From assembly GCA_016717725.1 (NCBI GenBank), contig JADKFA010000016.1, positions 1 through 64,000 of the forward strand: a stretch of DNA of 64,000 nucleotides. The letters are read 5' to 3'. Shown piece by piece: positions 1-8,960 of the stretch. This DNA is from Bacteroidota bacterium. GTDB taxonomy: Bacteria > Bacteroidota > Bacteroidia > AKYH767-A > OLB10. How positions within the stretch are numbered: position 1 is the first letter of the stretch; each line of letters opens with the position of its first letter. The notes beneath the pieces are model-generated. The model searched no databases. It worked only from the letters and a program-made list of their open reading frames with translations, and was not told the DNA's origin. The translations under genes and the position numbers were made by a program.

Positions 1-438
1 TCGACTAAAGAAATGATAAAATTTTCGGGATGGAATTCTCTATCTAAAAAATTCTTAGCAGAGCAAACAGAGCACATTGACTTGTTTAAATTGATTAACG
101 ACTACCACCAGCTAATTGAAAAATTTTATCATTGGTTTATTGGTCGTCAAATGGAAATACATAAGGATGATATCGAAAAAGTAGACGAGCATAAAAACAG
201 AATTAGAAAGTTAGAAATTTCTAATTTTTTAACACAATTCATAAAGCAAACAAAGACAGTTAATGAGTTTGAGGATGAAATTTTCCAATATTTTCCTGAC
301 GAGGAATTAGAAGAAATAAAAAGTTCTATTACGTCTGCGGAGAAAGTAGAAAAAATTTTGCGACTATTGAATAAAGTGAATATTATAGAAAAAGAAATGG
401 AGGATAAAATTAGGACAAGTTATATTACATTGGAATAA
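1..438 (+). CDS. Hypothetical island protein, probably cut by the window edge
   Basis: I do not recognise this protein. A possible ATG lies at 13, but the frame is open back to base 1, so the window may show only the C-terminal part of a longer gene. The visible 141 residues are charged and helix-rich, with many Glu and Lys and no signal peptide or membrane segment, which suits a soluble cytoplasmic protein. It is the first of several same-strand hypothetical genes in the island. No function can be assigned. Confidence 0.55.
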   Translation, partial: STKEMIKFSGWNSLSKKFLAEQTEHIDLFKLINDYHQLIEKFYHWFIGRQMEIHKDDIEKVDEHKNRIRKLEISNFLTQFIKQTKTVNEFEDEIFQYFPDEELEEIKSSITSAEKVEKILRLLNKVNIIEKEMEDKIRTSYITLE

Positions 439-450
439 GTAAAATATTTG

Positions 451-561
451 TAATTATGTGGTCATCAAAAGGTGGAGTGTCGTACTATGCTGATACCAAT
501 GTGCAAGATTGACATTCAATCACCTGAGTAAAAATTGGTACTTATTTACACCACATAGTTA
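451..561. repeat. Nested inverted repeat between genes
   Basis: An outer inverted repeat (451-462 with 550-561, 12 pairs including one G-T) encloses an inner one (TACCAAT at 494-500 with ATTGGTA at 534-540). The result is a compound fold about 110 bases long in the gap after the first gene. The layout resembles an integron attC site, but the outer arms lack the core sequences. It could be a folded leader or a terminator relic. Confidence 0.45.
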
Positions 562-607
562 ACCATTTTAAAGTTATAAACAAACTTAAAAACAAAAAAA
601 TAGAATT

Positions 608-1342
608 ATGTATTTACATATTGACTTTATAAATCCACAAAAGAACGTGGCGAGAACTGAAGACCTAGACAAAATTCGGTTTAATATCGAATTAATAGCA
701 CCTTTTAAAGAAAGAATAAAAGATCTTAAAAAGACTAAGGAAAGCGCATTTTCCTGTATGACAATAGTTGGACGTTGGATAGTTATTTATAAGACTAACG
801 TTTTAAATGACCACAACACAACACTAAAATTTATCGATTTTCGTATTAACGTGGATGAATTGAATGAAGACTTTTCGGAAAATACAATTAAAGGAGTTAA
901 ACAAATTCAAACTGAATATAACAATGAATTTATACCCTCTTTGGACAATGTTGAATTAACATTTGCAGAAACCCATGAAGAAATTATAAAAGAAAATCTC
1001 TTTTTCACAGACCAAGATGTTTTGGTAGTCCGTAAGGCAAAAAAACTTGGCGTATTAGAGATTATTGGCAACCTTAAAGTCGAAGACGGTTTGAAAGTTG
1101 CATTTGTCGATGAGAAAGAATCATTAAATGATAAAGAAATAGTTAATCGATATGCTTTTATAAATTTCGGCGAGCATCACGAAAATAAGAAACATGAAAA
1201 TGGGCTTGCCTATTTAAAAATTTTTGACTTTTCAAATAACTTTGACATTATAAACGATTTTCAACTAGCGATTGAGAACTTAGGCGTAAAGTTCGACAGA
1301 GCATTATTCGTTGACAAATTTGGTCCAGAAAAATTAAACTAA
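608..1342 (+). CDS. Hypothetical protein, 244 aa
   Basis: I do not recognise a family. The protein starts at a clear ATG, has no signal peptide or membrane helix, and mixes strand-rich stretches with acidic patches, so it is probably soluble. The zinc-ribbon gene at 1357 starts 14 bases after its stop, so the two are likely co-transcribed. A leader of about 170 bases containing an inverted repeat precedes it. The AT-rich codon use matches the rest of the island. Confidence 0.6.
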   Translation: MYLHIDFINPQKNVARTEDLDKIRFNIELIAPFKERIKDLKKTKESAFSCMTIVGRWIVIYKTNVLNDHNTTLKFIDFRINVDELNEDFSENTIKGVKQIQTEYNNEFIPSLDNVELTFAETHEEIIKENLFFTDQDVLVVRKAKKLGVLEIIGNLKVEDGLKVAFVDEKESLNDKEIVNRYAFINFGEHHENKKHENGLAYLKIFDFSNNFDIINDFQLAIENLGVKFDRALFVDKFGPEKLN

Positions 1343-1356
1343 TTAAATTATTCTCT

Positions 1357-1626
1357 ATGGAAAGTATTAAACAAAAGACATGCCCAACATGTGGCCAGAA
1401 AGCTCATAATTTTGAACGAGAGGAATTTAACGATTGCGTTCCACCGATAGATGTATTGAAGTTTGGACAATATATAATCAACTCTGAATATCGAAAGACA
1501 TTATTCAAAGGGTATCCCTTATACACAGCAGAAGAAATTGTAGGTTCGTTTCTAGGGCACAACAACAATTTCCCTAGTCAAGACGATTGGTATGAAGAAC
1601 AAAATGAGAATTCTGATGTGGAATAA
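1357..1626 (+). CDS. Small zinc-ribbon-like protein, 89 aa
   Basis: The N terminus carries CPTCGQ (residues 9-14) followed by a His at about residue 17. This is one half of a zinc knuckle, but no second Cys pair is visible; one further Cys occurs near residue 27. The tail is acidic. It follows the 608-1342 gene closely and is probably in the same transcript. It could be a metal-binding adaptor or regulator, but that rests only on the Cys motif. Confidence 0.55.
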   Translation: MESIKQKTCPTCGQKAHNFEREEFNDCVPPIDVLKFGQYIINSEYRKTLFKGYPLYTAEEIVGSFLGHNNNFPSQDDWYEEQNENSDVE

Positions 1627-1980
1627 CTTTAATTAAATTCTATTGCGAACTTTACGGTTCGTTGTAAAATTTAACTTGACGACCGGTCATTGAGTTATTT
1701 AGCATTTGGGAAAATTTATAATTTCAGAAGAAAGATAATACGCAAAGTTATATACTATCAGCACAAAAGAAATTATTATAAAAAGTTGCGGGTTTTGTAT
1801 TGCGTTCAATATCAGCACTAATCTCAACACAAAATGAATTAATTCGCTCGGCTATTTCAAAACAAATACTAACTTTGAATATTCGGATGTAAATCTGCAG
1901 GATCTAATCTAAAACAACTGTATTACCGAAACTTATAACAAACATGGAGTTAGCGGTAATGCTAAGACGACAAAGCAACT
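1627..1980. other. Gene-free gap, 354 bases
   Basis: I see no convincing reading frame here on either strand. There is a short hairpin near 1645-1665 and a 7-base inverted repeat (ATTACCG with CGGTAAT) around 1923-1961, shortly before the next start codon. Otherwise it is AT-rich spacer and presumably holds the promoter of the 1981 gene. Confidence 0.4.
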
Positions 1981-2406
1981 ATGAGCCATCATTTTCCAAA
2001 AATTAAATTGAATGAAGACGGACTTTTTGGTCCGACTTTAGAGAAGCATTTTTATAAACCTATCTCTTATCACAATAAAACAGCTGCTACCAATAAGCAT
2101 AAATCGACTTGGATATTAAAACAAAATGAGCAGTTTGAAGTGTTTAGAGTTTCAGATGAGAGCAACTGGTTCTGCAAGAACAGAAATGGTTTATTCTCAA
2201 TAATGGACAATGGAGATATTGTAATGGGGTCAAATGAAGAACGATTATCTTTCTTTCCCAATCCTGTTAACAAGACGGACCCATATCACGGCTTCCCAAT
2301 TGACAGTGGAGAATATGAACTAAGCATTGAATTGGTTGACAGATGGCTTGAAAATAAAATCATTGATGATAGGCTTCATATTAAAATTTTAAAAGGACAG
2401 ATATGA
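1981..2406 (+). CDS. Hypothetical protein, first gene of a two-gene module
   Basis: This is a 141-residue protein of unknown family without signal peptide or membrane segment. Its mid region contains alternating aromatic and polar strands (around residues 45-85), suggesting a beta-rich fold. The stop codon overlaps the ATG of the next gene by four bases (ATGA at 2403-2406). Such overlap usually means translational coupling and a fixed partnership, so the two products probably work together. I cannot name a function. Confidence 0.6.
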   Translation: MSHHFPKIKLNEDGLFGPTLEKHFYKPISYHNKTAATNKHKSTWILKQNEQFEVFRVSDESNWFCKNRNGLFSIMDNGDIVMGSNEERLSFFPNPVNKTDPYHGFPIDSGEYELSIELVDRWLENKIIDDRLHIKILKGQI

Positions 2407-3641
2407 AGACAATTAAATTTTCAATAAAAGTTAAAGCAATAGATAGTTATATCTATGGTGGGCATTTATTTCTAATCTTGAAGGACGGCAGAATTGCCTT
2501 TACTGAACTTAGCAAGGTTATTAGAAAGTTAGTTGACAACTACTCTAATTTCGAAAATTTGATACGACTTTCATTTCAAAGAAATGATTATTTAAGCAAT
2601 GAGCAAGGACTTATGATTTTAGGCGTTGGGGAACTTAAAAATGTTCTAATGAAATTGTGGGAAAGAGCAACAAATGAAATTGAATTTTCAATTGATTTCG
2701 ATTTAGACGACTTTGAAATAATTTCCGAAGTTCCTTCTATGCCTGTTCTTGATATGCGACTTTATGCAATGAGAATGTATCTAGGATGTAAAGAAGGACT
2801 TTATGAAATAAACCTTAATCCGCAAGATAATTATCATTTTTGAAGCCATGTAAACCAGATTTAAGATTTGACGCAAAAATAACTCACCTTAATGCAAAAT
2901 CAGGTGAAGTAATAATTTCCGCAAATAGTGAAGGTTTATTTCACGCAGTTTTTAAATGAAAAAAATAGACTTGAAGTCATAACTAAACCTGTTGCAAAAA
3001 AATCAATACGAACAGGATGGTCAAGTTATGATGTTATTAATTATGAAGAGCATAATAATTTTAACTATTTTGTAAATGAAACAGCAATTATTGACAATAA
3101 GCCAAAGTATTCAAAATTTGACGAACAATCTGAAAGAAGAAGAATTACAGAATTTGGTAAATCTAAATACGGAATGGCCCAACTTATGGAGCATTCAAAT
3201 TTAAGAGCAGAAGATGTAAGTTATTGTTTTAACAGTTCTACTAAAGGCTTCTTCTTCACTAAGGATGGACAATTTATTAATATCAATTTAAATAAAGAGA
3301 ATAAGCAAGACTTATATTTTACTTCAAGAAATCATTTACTGCCAAACCTTGAAAAATCAAAAAAACTATTTACTAGACCCGTTTCAAGCTCAATAGTCCC
3401 GAAAGGTTGTGTAATTGAGTATTTTGACAAGGTGGTTCTATATCATAATAATAAAGCAAAAATTATTGAGAATAGCCCTTCAATTAATGTTAGGTCTTAT
3501 CCAAGTTCAATTAGATACAAAAACTTAATTACAATAACCAAAGATGAAGAAATTTCGATTCATTCAATTTATCCATTTAACGAAACACCAATTAAACTGA
3601 CATTTGACAACTTTGACTTTGAAAATATATTTGACGAATAG
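2403..3641 (+). pseudogene. Propeller-like hypothetical protein, frameshifted twice
   Basis: Two open frames, 2403-2843 and 2928-3641, belong to one protein of about 412 residues. Between them a third frame reads sensibly from 2840 to about 2953. One base is missing at the T5 run 2837-2841 and one is extra at the T5 run 2949-2953, so the two shifts cancel and the total length (1239 bases) is a multiple of three. Short repeats of hydrophobic strands ending in Gly-rich turns suggest a beta-propeller-like sensor, but no family is recognised. It is coupled to the 1981 gene by an ATGA overlap. It may be an intact gene with assembly errors or a decaying gene. Confidence 0.55.
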
Positions 3642-3885
3642 GAGAAGTACTATCGCAATGATACTTAAAGTGAGAATTGAATTGTTAGATTTTAACAGAT
3701 TTCATATTTGAAAAATCTTGATAAATCCATTCATTAACCTTTATTATTGCATGCTCTTTGGCGATTCAACCACACTTCTTCAATTTTTTTTTACAAACAC
3801 TGTGTATCCAGAAAATTATTGTATTAGCTAAAATTCGATCTTATTGAATAAAACTGACCTTGTAATTGTAACAACTCATTAAAAA

Positions 3886-4628
3886 ATGGAAGAGGTAACA
3901 AATATTATAGTTAAATTTCTAAATAGTAAATCCCACTTCACGCCAATTAGACGCATCTTAGATATAGTTTTTATTGTAAGTATTTCATCTTATATCTTTT
4001 GAATCTTACTCAGGCAAATATGAATGGTTAAATTATAACGACTACAAAGGAATTTTAGATTTTTTTTTAAAGGGGTATTATAATTCCTTTGACTATGTAT
4101 TTAATAGTCTATTATGCAACATCATTTATTTCTTCAAACATCTTTCCTGCTATAATTTTAAAAAAGTCACTCAAGTATCAAGATAAAATTAAAAGAGTCA
4201 ACTTGAAATTAGAGAGTGTTGAATCAAATGAACTCACAAATGAAAAATTACTTACTGTACAAAATATTAAAAACAACTTCTCGATTCCAAATAGTTTTCT
4301 TGATCTATACGAATATATCTCTATGTCATTAAAAGGGAGGATTAGTTTTGAAAAATTTATATTTGAAATCAATGGTGATAGAAATGAAATTCAATCAACA
4401 TTAAATCTTCTATTCAGGGCTTTAATAGCTATAATAATATATTTTATTAAACTTCCAATAATAGGTATAGGTTTATTCATTTTTCTTATAATTACAATTA
4501 TTATATTGATAATTGTGTTCATGTGCGGGCTTTTAATATTAAAAACATTACCATACTTGATACATAAGATAAAATTTGAAATGGATAATTTGCTAGAATT
4601 ACGAAAGAATAATCCACAAACTGAATAA
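3886..4628 (+). pseudogene. Island membrane protein, frameshifted
   Basis: Reading starts at the ATG at 3886 and opens with a hydrophobic segment (residues about 27-38). It stops at 4000-4002, continues in the next frame to about 4090, then in a third frame to 4628; the longest intact piece is 4089-4628. Each change needs one base fewer, at the T4 run 3997-4000 and near the CCTTTG at about 4085-4089. The reconstructed protein has N-terminal hydrophobic helices, a charged soluble middle and two strong C-terminal helices (Ile- and Leu-rich, bases 4413-4545). That suggests an integral inner-membrane protein with a cytoplasmic domain. Function unknown. Confidence 0.5.
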
Positions 4629-5056
4629 GTAAGTTCCAAAAGATTGTGCGCAGTCAAAACACTAGACAATCCACAGGAAGGGTTGGTGTCGCGTTGCAAA
4701 GATTATACGACGTGCTATACTAAACCCAGACAGGAATTGTACATCCAAATCCAGCTTGCTACTATTGAATGGAATCAAAGGAATTTATTTTCCTCTTTTT
4801 TTACAAATGTCCCGTGTCGCAAAAGAATGTCTGTCCGACATCTCGACAAAAAACCATTGTAGTATAAGAGTATTTTCTCTAGTAGTAAGTTTAAAAATAT
4901 GTTCATAGCGGTCTGTGGAGAGATTTTCAGGAACAAAAATAGACACTACTAAAAGATTGGCATTTCCTTTTAACAGGGCTATCGACACTGTCGATTGGAA
5001 CGATAAATGCTAATTAGAGAAATCAGGGGAGACTAACAATAATTATTACTCCATAG
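4629..5056. other. Non-coding or unassigned stretch in island
   Basis: Two short open frames overlap here on opposite strands (4644-4862 plus and 4785-4988 minus). Neither has a recognisable motif, a convincing start or neighbours that support it, so I call neither. The minus frame looks slightly more protein-like. The motif around 4905-4920 shares the GCGGTCTGTGG-type core with the hairpin just downstream. Confidence 0.3.
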
Positions 5057-5084
5057 ACCGCTGTGTGCATTTTGCCACAGCGGT
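5057..5084. terminator. Hairpin, possible terminator
   Basis: ACCGCTGTG at 5057-5065 pairs with CACAGCGGT at 5076-5084 around a 10-base loop. A T-rich stretch follows on the plus strand, which fits a weak intrinsic terminator. No confidently called gene lies immediately upstream. Confidence 0.45.
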
Positions 5085-5113
5085 ATTTATTATTATTTTA
5101 TAAATCATACAAT

Positions 5114-5293
5114 ATGCAACTAATGAACATCTGCGCGAAAAAGAGTTACGAAGTTAACGGAGAAGAAAAGATTACTTGGTATAAGATTGGAGTATTAAAA
5201 ATAACAGATAACAACAGAATGTATCTTCGACTATTTATGCATCCACAAACTGAGTTTTCGGTTTTTGAAAATAAAGCAGGTATACAAGATTAA
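5114..5293 (+). CDS. Small hypothetical protein before the replication gene
   Basis: This gene encodes 59 residues from the ATG at 5114; a second in-frame ATG at 5123 is also possible. The fold looks like a small beta-rich domain with a Trp-Tyr-Lys strand and a Leu-Arg-Leu-Phe strand. It sits 14 bases before the replication-initiator-like gene, so they are likely one operon. Its position suggests a mobile-element housekeeping role, but no motif proves this. Confidence 0.6.
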   Translation: MQLMNICAKKSYEVNGEEKITWYKIGVLKITDNNRMYLRLFMHPQTEFSVFENKAGIQD

Positions 5294-5307
5294 GAAAAAT
5301 AATATAA

Positions 5308-5793
5308 ATGAAGTACGCAAATACTACGAGCGTTCCTAACTACATTTTCGATTCTCTACTGCCTCACCTTTCCATTGCAGAAATAAAAGTGCTAATGATT
5401 ATTATACGGCAAACAATCGGTTGGAAAGATGTAAAAAGTACTGACGGCAGAAAATGCCGTGACTGGATTTCATCCATTCAGTTACAAAACAAAACAGGTT
5501 GTTCGAGACGTGCAATAAGTACTGCAATAAACCATCTTGTTAGCAAGGGGCTTATTGTAGTGAGTGGATTTGATAACTCTACGCTATCGAATCCCGAAGA
5601 AAGAAAAGGGAAGTCGAGATTATATTTTCAACTTAAAAGCACCTCCTTTAGAACTGTGGAAAACAAGGGGAAAATAACTGAAATATCCAATGAAAACTTT
5701 GAGACTAATGCAAAAAATGCACAATACTTGTGCAATGAAATCACAAAGCTTGGGCAACATTTGCACATAACAAAAGAAACCCATACAAAATAA
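5308..5793 (+). CDS. Replication-initiator-like winged-helix protein
   Basis: The 161-residue product begins with a replisome-organiser-type pattern (VPNYIFDSLLPHLS, then KVLMIIIRQTIGW, residues about 9-47). A helix-turn-helix follows at about residues 60-90 (IQLQNKTGCSRRAISTAINH). This is the layout of phage and plasmid replication proteins that bind iterated sites at an origin. The C-terminal 60 residues are polar and look disordered. Only 14 bases separate it from the small gene upstream. I see no iterons nearby, so it may also act as a transcription regulator. Confidence 0.65.
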   Translation: MKYANTTSVPNYIFDSLLPHLSIAEIKVLMIIIRQTIGWKDVKSTDGRKCRDWISSIQLQNKTGCSRRAISTAINHLVSKGLIVVSGFDNSTLSNPEERKGKSRLYFQLKSTSFRTVENKGKITEISNENFETNAKNAQYLCNEITKLGQHLHITKETHTK

Positions 5794-5835
5794 ACTATTA
5801 CTAATAATTACTTTCTTGGAAAGTCATTGAATGCA

Positions 5836-6114
5836 ATGAAAACTTTTCCGTTTACAAAATCACATATAAAACATTTCAAATATGAAATGAAAAAAGCAGG
5901 AGGTTTTTATGAATTGATGTATAAGAAGGAGGCCATTATTCTGAGGAGAGGGCTAAAAATAGTTGCAATAAAGTACGATATAGACGCATACAAAATGAAA
6001 TATATCAAAGGAATCTATAACGAACTCAAACCCTTCTATGATTGTGAAATTCCAATTCTATTTTGGCTTGAACTATTTACTGCTCAGTTTACACATCTAC
6101 GGAAGTTCAAGTAA
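5836..6114 (+). CDS. Hypothetical protein, 92 aa
   Basis: I prefer the ATG at 5836 over the TTG three codons upstream. The protein is basic in its first half, with many Lys, and hydrophobic and aromatic near the end. Its last 18 bases overlap the convergent gene at 6097. No family is recognised. It follows the replication-like gene by about 40 bases on the same strand. Confidence 0.5.
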   Translation: MKTFPFTKSHIKHFKYEMKKAGGFYELMYKKEAIILRRGLKIVAIKYDIDAYKMKYIKGIYNELKPFYDCEIPILFWLELFTAQFTHLRKFK

Positions 6115-6903
6115 ATAAAAAATTCGATTGTAAATATTTTCGACTCGCTGTGATTTGTATGGCAGACTTTTGTAGCTTCTTAAACAATCAATATTAAGAT
6201 GTCTTCCTCTCCTATCCACAAAATGTTGGCAAAGCAACACTAAATAATCATACCGATATGCGATCTTATCTTTTTCACTCAGCCAGCTAAACAATTTTAC
6301 CGATTCATATACACTTGCACACCAAACTATTTTTTCCAACTTTCCACTAGTCCCTATAAAATGACTTTGCCATTCATTCTGTGTACAATTCAACTTTCCG
6401 GCTTTCACTAACTCAGAATGTAAAAGGTTACATTTTTCCGTTGACACTTGCCAGCCAAAACTTGCTGTTACATTTATAGGATTTGATGATTTCAATTTTT
6501 CATCTGTGGGAAAATAAATTTGAAATACGGCTTCGAATCCATACTGCATAACTTGCGGGTGATTATTGCAAATTATTCTTTTCATTTGATCTATTCGATT
6601 AGTAAGTTCATTGATATGCTCAGATGATTCCCAGTCATGAGGCATAATACCTTTCATACTATTTTGGATACGCGTAACATCATAAACCAAACTACTCATT
6701 TGAAAGGGGCAGAATTGAATAGTGATTTTCTCATTTAAAATTTCAATTTCATTTTGAATTTTCTGAATCGGTCTCATGGCATATTGGGGTTTTTGGTTGT
6801 CGGTTATCCACAGCCAACCCTTACACATCCATGCTTTAATTAAACTAGGATTTGTTCTCAAATCCCAAACAGAATGTTTCAGCATTCCGTTAATTAAAGC
6901 CAT
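6097..6903 (-). CDS. Hypothetical island protein, about 268 aa
   Basis: I do not recognise the family. An open frame extends to a TTG at 6939, but an exact -7 box (TATATTTG) lies at 6925-6932 inside that extension, so I choose the ATG at 6903. The protein has helical segments with periodic charges, several Trp residues and a Cys-containing middle, but no signal peptide. It converges on the 5836 gene with an 18-base overlap. A terminator-like hairpin covers its start codon. Confidence 0.5.
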   Translation of the reverse strand: MALINGMLKHSVWDLRTNPSLIKAWMCKGWLWITDNQKPQYAMRPIQKIQNEIEILNEKITIQFCPFQMSSLVYDVTRIQNSMKGIMPHDWESSEHINELTNRIDQMKRIICNNHPQVMQYGFEAVFQIYFPTDEKLKSSNPINVTASFGWQVSTEKCNLLHSELVKAGKLNCTQNEWQSHFIGTSGKLEKIVWCASVYESVKLFSWLSEKDKIAYRYDYLVLLCQHFVDRRGRHLNIDCLRSYKSLPYKSQRVENIYNRIFYLLELP

Positions 6904-6924
6904 CCGTCCGAAGGGTGGCTTTTT
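6898..6924 (+). terminator. Terminator-like hairpin over a start codon
   Basis: On the plus strand AGCCATCC (6898-6905) pairs with GGGTGGCT (6913-6920), with one G-U pair, followed by a T run. It overlies the ATG of the minus-strand gene at 6903. It could stop antisense transcription, or fold in the minus transcript and hide the start codon. Confidence 0.35.
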
Positions 6925-6932
6925 CAAATATA
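6925..6932 (-). promoter_or_regulatory. Bacteroidota -7 promoter box
   Basis: TATATTTG on the minus strand matches the TAnnTTTG consensus exactly. A TTG upstream is spaced only about 16 bases away, so the -33 part is weak. The box sits about 22 bases before the ATG at 6903 and argues for that start. Confidence 0.4.
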
Positions 6933-7051
6933 AAAACAAATTGTAACAAACTCACTATCAATGAATTTTCAAAATTTTTGAAAAATTCTTAAAATTTTAC
7001 ACTATAATTATCATCAATTATGTTAACGATATAAATCAAACTCATTTAGTT

Positions 7052-7905
7052 ATGAATGAAAAAGCTACTAAGAAAATTCAAGTTGAATTTCAAAATAAAA
7101 AGAAATTGAGTGAGGAAATTGATATTGCACTTAATTGGCTTGAATCACAAGAGTTGACACCTGAAGAAATTGCAAAAAAAATAAGATTGGAAAAGAAGAA
7201 CTATCGTTTTAGTAAAGCCGACTTATCAACAACTAGAAATTTAAAAGATAAGAATAAAATTACAGTTGCATTTTATTCTAAAGAGAAACTACAAAATATT
7301 TTACAACAACTAAAACTATTTATTGAAAATGAATATAAATTTACATGGAATGAATCATTGAGAAATTATGAAGATGTAAATAAAAAATTCATTAAAACGC
7401 TTCCTGAAAATCATCTTGATATTAATTGGAAGGCGAAAGCCAGTAAATTACAAGGAACATGGAAAGGGATTTCATTTAAATGGGTATGAATCAGGAACTA
7501 GTGATGATGTTTATCTGAATATTTTTACAATAAAAGTGTACTCGGATTTAATAGTAGAATGTAACACAGAGCACACACACTCTATGACAGGGAAAATTGA
7601 TAACATAGTTGATGATATTATCGGATTAGATTTATTTAGCAACAATGAATATTCAAATAAAATTGAAAGAAAAATATCAATCATGGTTAATATAGGGCAC
7701 TATAAAAGACTATAGTAAGCTAAACCTTTTGCAACTTGCATATCTTGATTCAGGGTCTCATGACATACGCTTCGGAATTGCCATTTTAATTAGGTCTGAT
7801 ATTAAATATGAAGATTATAGTCCGAAAAGAGTTACAATCGAAAAGGTAATGAATGAAATTTCAGAAATAGAAAAATTAAGAATCCGTACATTGAAAATGA
7901 AATAA
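7052..7905 (+). pseudogene. Hypothetical island protein, frameshifted twice
   Basis: One protein of about 284 residues is split over three frames: 7052-7489, then to 7715, then to 7905. Each switch needs one base fewer, near the GGG at 7480-7482 and near the AAAA at 7704-7707. The N-terminal part is Lys- and Glu-rich and helical with an HTH-like stretch (residues about 38-70). The middle begins with a GTWKG motif and looks beta-rich, a little lipocalin-like. The C-terminal piece is a mixed alpha/beta tail. No family is recognised. The reconstructed reading is coherent across both joins, which is the evidence for a single gene. Confidence 0.5.
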
Positions 7906-8003
7906 AAAAGATAGTAAAACTACAATATAATTTACCAAGCGAATCTACTGATAAGCTTTAACAGGAGCATCTACCCCCGATCCCCTACCATCACAACAAA
8001 AAT

Positions 8004-8262
8004 TTATTCTTTCGGTTGGTTTTCATGAACATCCCAAGCAGTCGGGTAAGACTTAACAGGTAATTCATTTTTCAGACAAGGTTTAACTATTAAAACTCTT
8101 TTATCATTAGTCTCATACAACACTTCGTTTTTTTGAAAATTCAAAATGAAAGTGAATAAAACTCATACCGAATGGGAGTGTAGTATTGCTATACTTATCC
8201 ATAATTACAGAAATTTCATTGAGCATTTTTGCTTCAGCTTCTGTAATTCCTAAGTTTTTCAT
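8004..8262 (-). pseudogene. Hidden small gene with one frameshift
   Basis: From the ATG at 8262 the minus strand reads MKNLGITEAEAKMLNEISV and onward until a stop just past the A7 run (T7 at 8128-8134 on the plus strand). With one A fewer the frame runs on to the TAA at 8004-8006, giving about 85 residues that end in an acidic tail (VHENQPKE). Total length is a multiple of three plus one, which fits one inserted base. The function is unknown. No other gene covers this interval. Confidence 0.5.
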
Positions 8263-8392
8263 TTTTATGGCTTGTTATATTGATACCTAAAAGTATTCAA
8301 ACCCCACAAATAAAATGCGAATAATCTTATAATTTTCAACAAACTTTTTTTGATAAATACAGCTCTAGCTTTGTTATCTAATCTCTGCAAAA

Positions 8393-8590
8393 ATGGAAAG
8401 GATTGTAGCTGGTGATATTCATAATGAAGAACTATCACAAAATAAGGACAGCATCGAGAAGAAAATTGTAATAACAATTATTCGAGACCCAGATTTAGAA
8501 ACCGAAAGGAGCCGAAGTTCAAATGATAAATCTGAAAGATCGTCCACAATTAAAAAGGAGAGCGGGTATAATTTCCCTAGAAGATTATGA
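8393..8590 (+). CDS. Small hypothetical protein coupled to excisionase-like gene
   Basis: This is a 65-residue, highly charged protein with a Ser/Arg/Glu-rich C-terminal half and no clear fold. The case for it being real is that its stop overlaps the ATG of the next gene in an ATGA (8587-8590), which suggests translational coupling in the integrase operon. It might be a small partner of the DNA-binding protein. Without homologs it remains tentative. Confidence 0.45.
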   Translation: MERIVAGDIHNEELSQNKDSIEKKIVITIIRDPDLETERSRSSNDKSERSSTIKKESGYNFPRRL

Positions 8591-8952
8591 AAATTTATGA
8601 TCGTATTTATTCATCGGAAGCACAAAAGCATCTAGGCTATCGTGACCAGCGTAGTTTTGTTAGATGGTGTATCCAAAATAATGTAGGGGTTTTATGTGAC
8701 CCAGGTTCAAATAAAAGATATGTATTAAGAAATGAATTCGAACACGCCAAAAACAGGGAGGCGATCAGATACCTTCTAACTAAATACGGGAAACAAGAAT
8801 TCCATAGCATACTTTCATCACAAATGAAATTATTTTCTGAACTTAAATCAGCAACAAGACATGAATCTTCACCTATAACAACATACAAACCATCAGCACA
8901 CCACGAATCTGAATTCCTTGCAAGGTTGCGTAAAATTAAATACAAGATATAA
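8587..8952 (+). CDS. Excisionase-like DNA-binding protein
   Basis: The 121-residue protein opens with a pattern typical of MerR/excisionase winged helices: a segment aligning an element name domain (YSSEAQKHLGYRDQRSFVRW, residues about 8-27) followed by a wing-like turn with a basic strand (residues 36-49). It lies 8 bases before the integrase and overlaps the small gene before it. In tyrosine-recombinase elements such a protein commonly acts as recombination directionality factor. The motif is short, so a general transcription regulator is the alternative. Confidence 0.55.
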   Translation: MKIYDRIYSSEAQKHLGYRDQRSFVRWCIQNNVGVLCDPGSNKRYVLRNEFEHAKNREAIRYLLTKYGKQEFHSILSSQMKLFSELKSATRHESSPITTYKPSAHHESEFLARLRKIKYKI

Positions 8953-8960
8953 TCTTTCAG

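Noticed and set aside
4644..4988. Two opposing small genes
   Set aside because: They overlap each other on opposite strands, lack motifs and have no supporting start or neighbour.
1..8392. Known anti-phage defence system
   Set aside because: I see no helicase, nuclease, reverse transcriptase, CBASS, TIR or toxin motif among the cargo. The island could still hold an unknown system.
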